Part shown: positions 61,815 to 64,000 of the stretch, one piece after another
Layout: every line of letters starts with the position of its first letter
How positions within the stretch are numbered: the stretch's first letter is position 1
From: Autumnicola tepida
GTDB taxonomy: Bacteria > Bacteroidota > Bacteroidia > Flavobacteriales > Flavobacteriaceae
Assembly (NCBI RefSeq): GCF_031846485.1
Contig: NZ_JAVRHQ010000013.1
Location: 1-64,000 of the forward strand
Direction of reading: 5' to 3'
DNA length: 64,000 nucleotides
Made by a program: the position numbers and the translations under genes
Notes under the pieces: generated by a model
Seen by the model: the letters and a program-made list of their open reading frames with translations, nothing else
Told to the model about the DNA's origin: nothing
Databases searched by the model: none

Positions 61815-61830
61815 TAAGTAATTATACTTA
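61815..61830 (+). promoter_or_regulatory. TAAGTA-N4-TACTTA operator between moeA and the beta-barrel gene
   Basis: TAAGTAATTATACTTA. The 19 bases 61812-61830 are identical to 48217-48235. On the plus strand its final TA begins TAGTTTTG, a perfect TAnnTTTG element (61829-61836) for the barrel gene. It lies 59 bases upstream of the moeA start on the other strand, so it could serve both directions. Confidence 0.7.
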
Positions 61831-61877
61831 GTTTTGAGGGATTTTGATATTTTTGACCTTCATCTAAACTTCCAACC

Positions 61878-63152
61878 ATGAAAAATAACTATTATTTCCT
61901 ATTCCTGTTTTTTCTTGTAACAACAGCAAATTCCCAGAACTTTTCTATAGATGTAGATCTAAGGCCCCGTTTTGAATACCGGCATGGGTTTGGAAACCTT
62001 TTTCCTGATGATGCAGATCCTGCAGCCTTTGTAGTACAGCGATCACGCCTTAATTTGGGATATTCAGCAGAAAGGCTGCAGGTTTTTCTAAGTCTGCAGG
62101 ACGTAAGTACCTGGGGAGATACACGGCAAATCCTGGATTATGATGCCAATGATTCCTTTTCTTTGTTCCAGGCATGGGCCAAAGTGCAATTAAGTGAACA
62201 CTGGTTTGCCAAATTGGGCAGGCAAGTAATATCTTATGACGATCAGCGGATTTTTGGCGGGCTGGATTGGGCAATGCAGGGGAGATTCCATGATGCCGCT
62301 TTGCTTAAATATCGCAGGGAAGGGCTTCAAATAGATCTTGGATTTGCTTACAGCCAGGAAAACCAACGGCAATTGGGCACACTTTATACAATTTCAGGGT
62401 TTTTTAGCTATAAAACCATGCAATATGTACACTTCAGCAAAAACTGGCAAAATTCGGCTTTAAGTTTATTGTTCCTCAATAATGGCTTTCAGCAATTTCT
62501 GGATGAGAATAATGAACTGGCAGACGGGGTTTACAACCGGCAGACGGCGGGAACCTATTTTGAATTTCCACTAAAGGATTTAAAATTTTCAGGAAGCGCA
62601 TATTATCAATTTGGCAAAGCCTCTCCTTCCCGGGATTTAAGCGCCTACCAGTTTGCCTTAGATGCTTCTTATAAACCTCAAAAGACGCTTTTTGGTATGG
62701 GAATGGAAATTTTAAGTGGAACAGGCCAAAACGCTACAGGAGAAAACCATTCTTTTTTCCCCTTGTATGGGACCAATCATAAGTTTAATGGATTTATGGA
62801 TTATTTCTACGTAGGAAATCATGCAAATAGCGTTGGTTTAAATGATTTTTATGGAAAGATTGTTTTTAGAACCGGTGAAAAATCTTCTTTGCTTCTTAAA
62901 GGCCATTATTTTTCTTCAAATGCTGAATTAATTGAAAATGCAGACCGATACCTGGGAACTGAATTGGATGCGGTGTATACCCAAAAGATCATGCAGGATG
63001 TGCAAATGAATATTGGATATTCCCATATGTTTGCTTCAGAAAGTATGAGCCTTATCAAGGCAGGGAGGAGCACTGATAATACCAATAACTGGGCATGGAT
63101 ACAGCTTATCATTAATCCTGTACTCTTAAAACATCATTTTTCAGATAAATAA
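61878..63152 (+). CDS. outer-membrane beta-barrel of the alginate-export family, candidate nitrate porin
   Basis: A 424-residue protein with signal peptide (MKNNYYFLFLFFLVTTANSQ) and about 18 alternating amphipathic strands, matching the AlgE-like 'alginate export' barrel family. Opening motif SIDVDLRPRFEYRHG...VVQRSRLNLGY and the segment FAKLGRQVISYDDQRIFGGLDWAMQGRFHDAALLKYR (residues ~109-148) are typical. It shares its operator with nirB and the nitrate transporter. No alginate gene lies nearby, so the cargo is more likely nitrate or another anion. This is an inference. Confidence 0.8.
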   Translation: MKNNYYFLFLFFLVTTANSQNFSIDVDLRPRFEYRHGFGNLFPDDADPAAFVVQRSRLNLGYSAERLQVFLSLQDVSTWGDTRQILDYDANDSFSLFQAWAKVQLSEHWFAKLGRQVISYDDQRIFGGLDWAMQGRFHDAALLKYRREGLQIDLGFAYSQENQRQLGTLYTISGFFSYKTMQYVHFSKNWQNSALSLLFLNNGFQQFLDENNELADGVYNRQTAGTYFEFPLKDLKFSGSAYYQFGKASPSRDLSAYQFALDASYKPQKTLFGMGMEILSGTGQNATGENHSFFPLYGTNHKFNGFMDYFYVGNHANSVGLNDFYGKIVFRTGEKSSLLLKGHYFSSNAELIENADRYLGTELDAVYTQKIMQDVQMNIGYSHMFASESMSLIKAGRSTDNTNNWAWIQLIINPVLLKHHFSDK

Positions 63153-63185
63153 AGTTGCTCCGGGAAGAGAATTCCTGAAATTTTT

Positions 63186-63944
63186 CTAGTCCCTTTCTCC
63201 AGGCTCATGAAGGACTTCAGAGTTTTCTTGCTTGGCTTTACTATGCTCCTCATCCCCCAGGGGTCCTTGTTTTCTTTCGTCTAAAGACTGGAGACGGGAA
63301 GAGGACCCGTAAATAATCGCCACATCATCTTTGTTGATTTTCGTTTTTCCTGTTGGCGCACCTGTATATTCCCCGTTTGAACGCTTAATTCCCAGTACAA
63401 GTAAACCTTCAGTATGTAATTCGAGTTGGCTAAGCGGGGCTCCGGTAATCCAGTCGTGCTCCCGTGCCTTGATCTCGGTTACGCGGTAATCTTCAGATAA
63501 ATGGAGCAAACTATAATAATCTTTTACATTTAGGCTGGTGTATTTTTTTAATGCTTTATTGATGATAACCGATAGCTTTTTATCCACCCACCTGCTTTGC
63601 GACAAAAATATAAGGGAGCCAAGCCCTAGAAATAATACCAGCACCTCCCAGGAGAAGAATCCGGAATCTTCCAGGGAAATGAAACTAAAAATAGCTGAAG
63701 ATATAGTGGTGATAACTCCCGCATTTCCAAGAAAAATAAGTACGGTAAGTATTTTTCTCCTTACCGGGTGGTTTACCACCATTTCAGATTCTTTTGTGGT
63801 AAAACCAACTCCCAAATAAGCCGAACGTGCCTGGAAATTTGCAGTTTCCTTAGACAGGCCGGTGTGGATTAATGCCAGGCTGCCGATACGGGTGGTAAGC
63901 AGGGAAAAGGAAATAATGATTAATAGTGAAATGATAGCTGCCAC
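63186..63944 (-). CDS. membrane protein with C-terminal TrkA-C (RCK_C) domain
   Basis: A 252-residue inner-membrane protein. Three hydrophobic helices (residues ~1-20, ~65-88, ~95-115) are followed by a soluble TrkA-C-type ligand-binding domain (TEGLLVLGIKRSNGEYTGAPTGKTKINKDDVAIIYGSSSRL, ~180-222). The C-terminal 30 residues are charged and probably unstructured. Related proteins are annotated as potassium channel or transporter regulators, but no pore motif is present. Convergent with the barrel gene, 33 bases apart. Confidence 0.75.
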   Translation of the reverse strand: MAAIISLLIIISFSLLTTRIGSLALIHTGLSKETANFQARSAYLGVGFTTKESEMVVNHPVRRKILTVLIFLGNAGVITTISSAIFSFISLEDSGFFSWEVLVLFLGLGSLIFLSQSRWVDKKLSVIINKALKKYTSLNVKDYYSLLHLSEDYRVTEIKAREHDWITGAPLSQLELHTEGLLVLGIKRSNGEYTGAPTGKTKINKDDVAIIYGSSSRLQSLDERKQGPLGDEEHSKAKQENSEVLHEPGERD

Positions 63945-64000
63945 TTCCTGTAATTTATTTCTAAGATAAAAAGTTCTACAGAAATATCAGGGACAACTCC

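Noticed and set aside
61878..63152. Alginate secretion role for the beta-barrel
   Set aside because: No alginate biosynthesis or polymer-export genes nearby; the operator and location tie it to nitrate assimilation.

Overview
The window looks like a chromosomal segment of a flavobacterium (phylum Bacteroidota, family Flavobacteriaceae, of the marine Gramella / Salegentibacter / Zunongwangia type). The evidence is an AT-rich sequence, SusC/SusD proteins, lipoproteins with Asp/Ser-rich tails after the lipobox cysteine, promoter elements of the TAnnTTTG type, almost no Shine-Dalgarno sequences, and a nitrate assimilation locus with Bacteroidota-style fusions (MoaC-MoaB, nitrate reductase with a C-terminal diaphorase). 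The genus is inferred. No rRNA, tRNA, CRISPR array or intact insertion sequence was seen.

Layout. 1-3.7 kb is an eroded accessory region: two ORFs with in-frame stops, an intact antitoxin/AbiEii-type nucleotidyltransferase pair, a frameshifted winged-helix remnant, a small secreted protein and a frameshifted PAS-kinase remnant. 3.8-7.8 kb encodes a Tat-exported three-subunit molybdenum aldehyde oxidoreductase (PaoABC-like). 8-14 kb holds small proteins, a lipoprotein, a TPR adenylate cyclase and an HD-domain hydrolase. 14.1-20.5 kb (minus strand) is an RND efflux operon with a small secreted protein upstream. 20.7-23.4 kb has a GH43 glycosidase and a serine hydrolase. 23.7-39.2 kb is a complete starch/maltodextrin utilization locus: a membrane-anchored SusR-like regulator, SusC, SusD, a SusE/F-like lipoprotein, a GH13 lipoprotein amylase, a periplasmic GH13, a GH31 and a GH97 alpha-glucosidase. 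A GH92 mannosidase follows.

41.8-63.2 kb is one nitrate assimilation island. The first operon is nirB-nirD-DUF4202-NarX-like kinase-NarL-like regulator. The second is nitrate transporter, NasA-diaphorase fusion, and an unusual siroheme-reductase-like protein carrying a rubredoxin domain. A minus-strand operon (moeA-mobA-cobA-moaD-moeB/rhodanese-moaE-moaCB-moaA) supplies molybdopterin and siroheme. A divergent gene encodes an outer-membrane beta-barrel. Nitrate would cross the outer membrane (possibly by this barrel), be imported by the transporter, be reduced to nitrite by the fusion enzyme with NAD(P)H electrons, and then to ammonium by NirBD.

The strongest new signal is a palindrome TAAGTA-N4-TACTTA. 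It lies in front of nirB, the nitrate transporter and the beta-barrel gene, in each case with its last two bases forming the first two bases of a TAnnTTTG-like -7 element. This suggests a nitrate regulon that includes the porin. The other main signals are the rubredoxin-fused reductase-like protein lacking the cluster cysteines, and a pair of ~190-bp direct repeats that bracket the transporter/nitrate reductase cassette.
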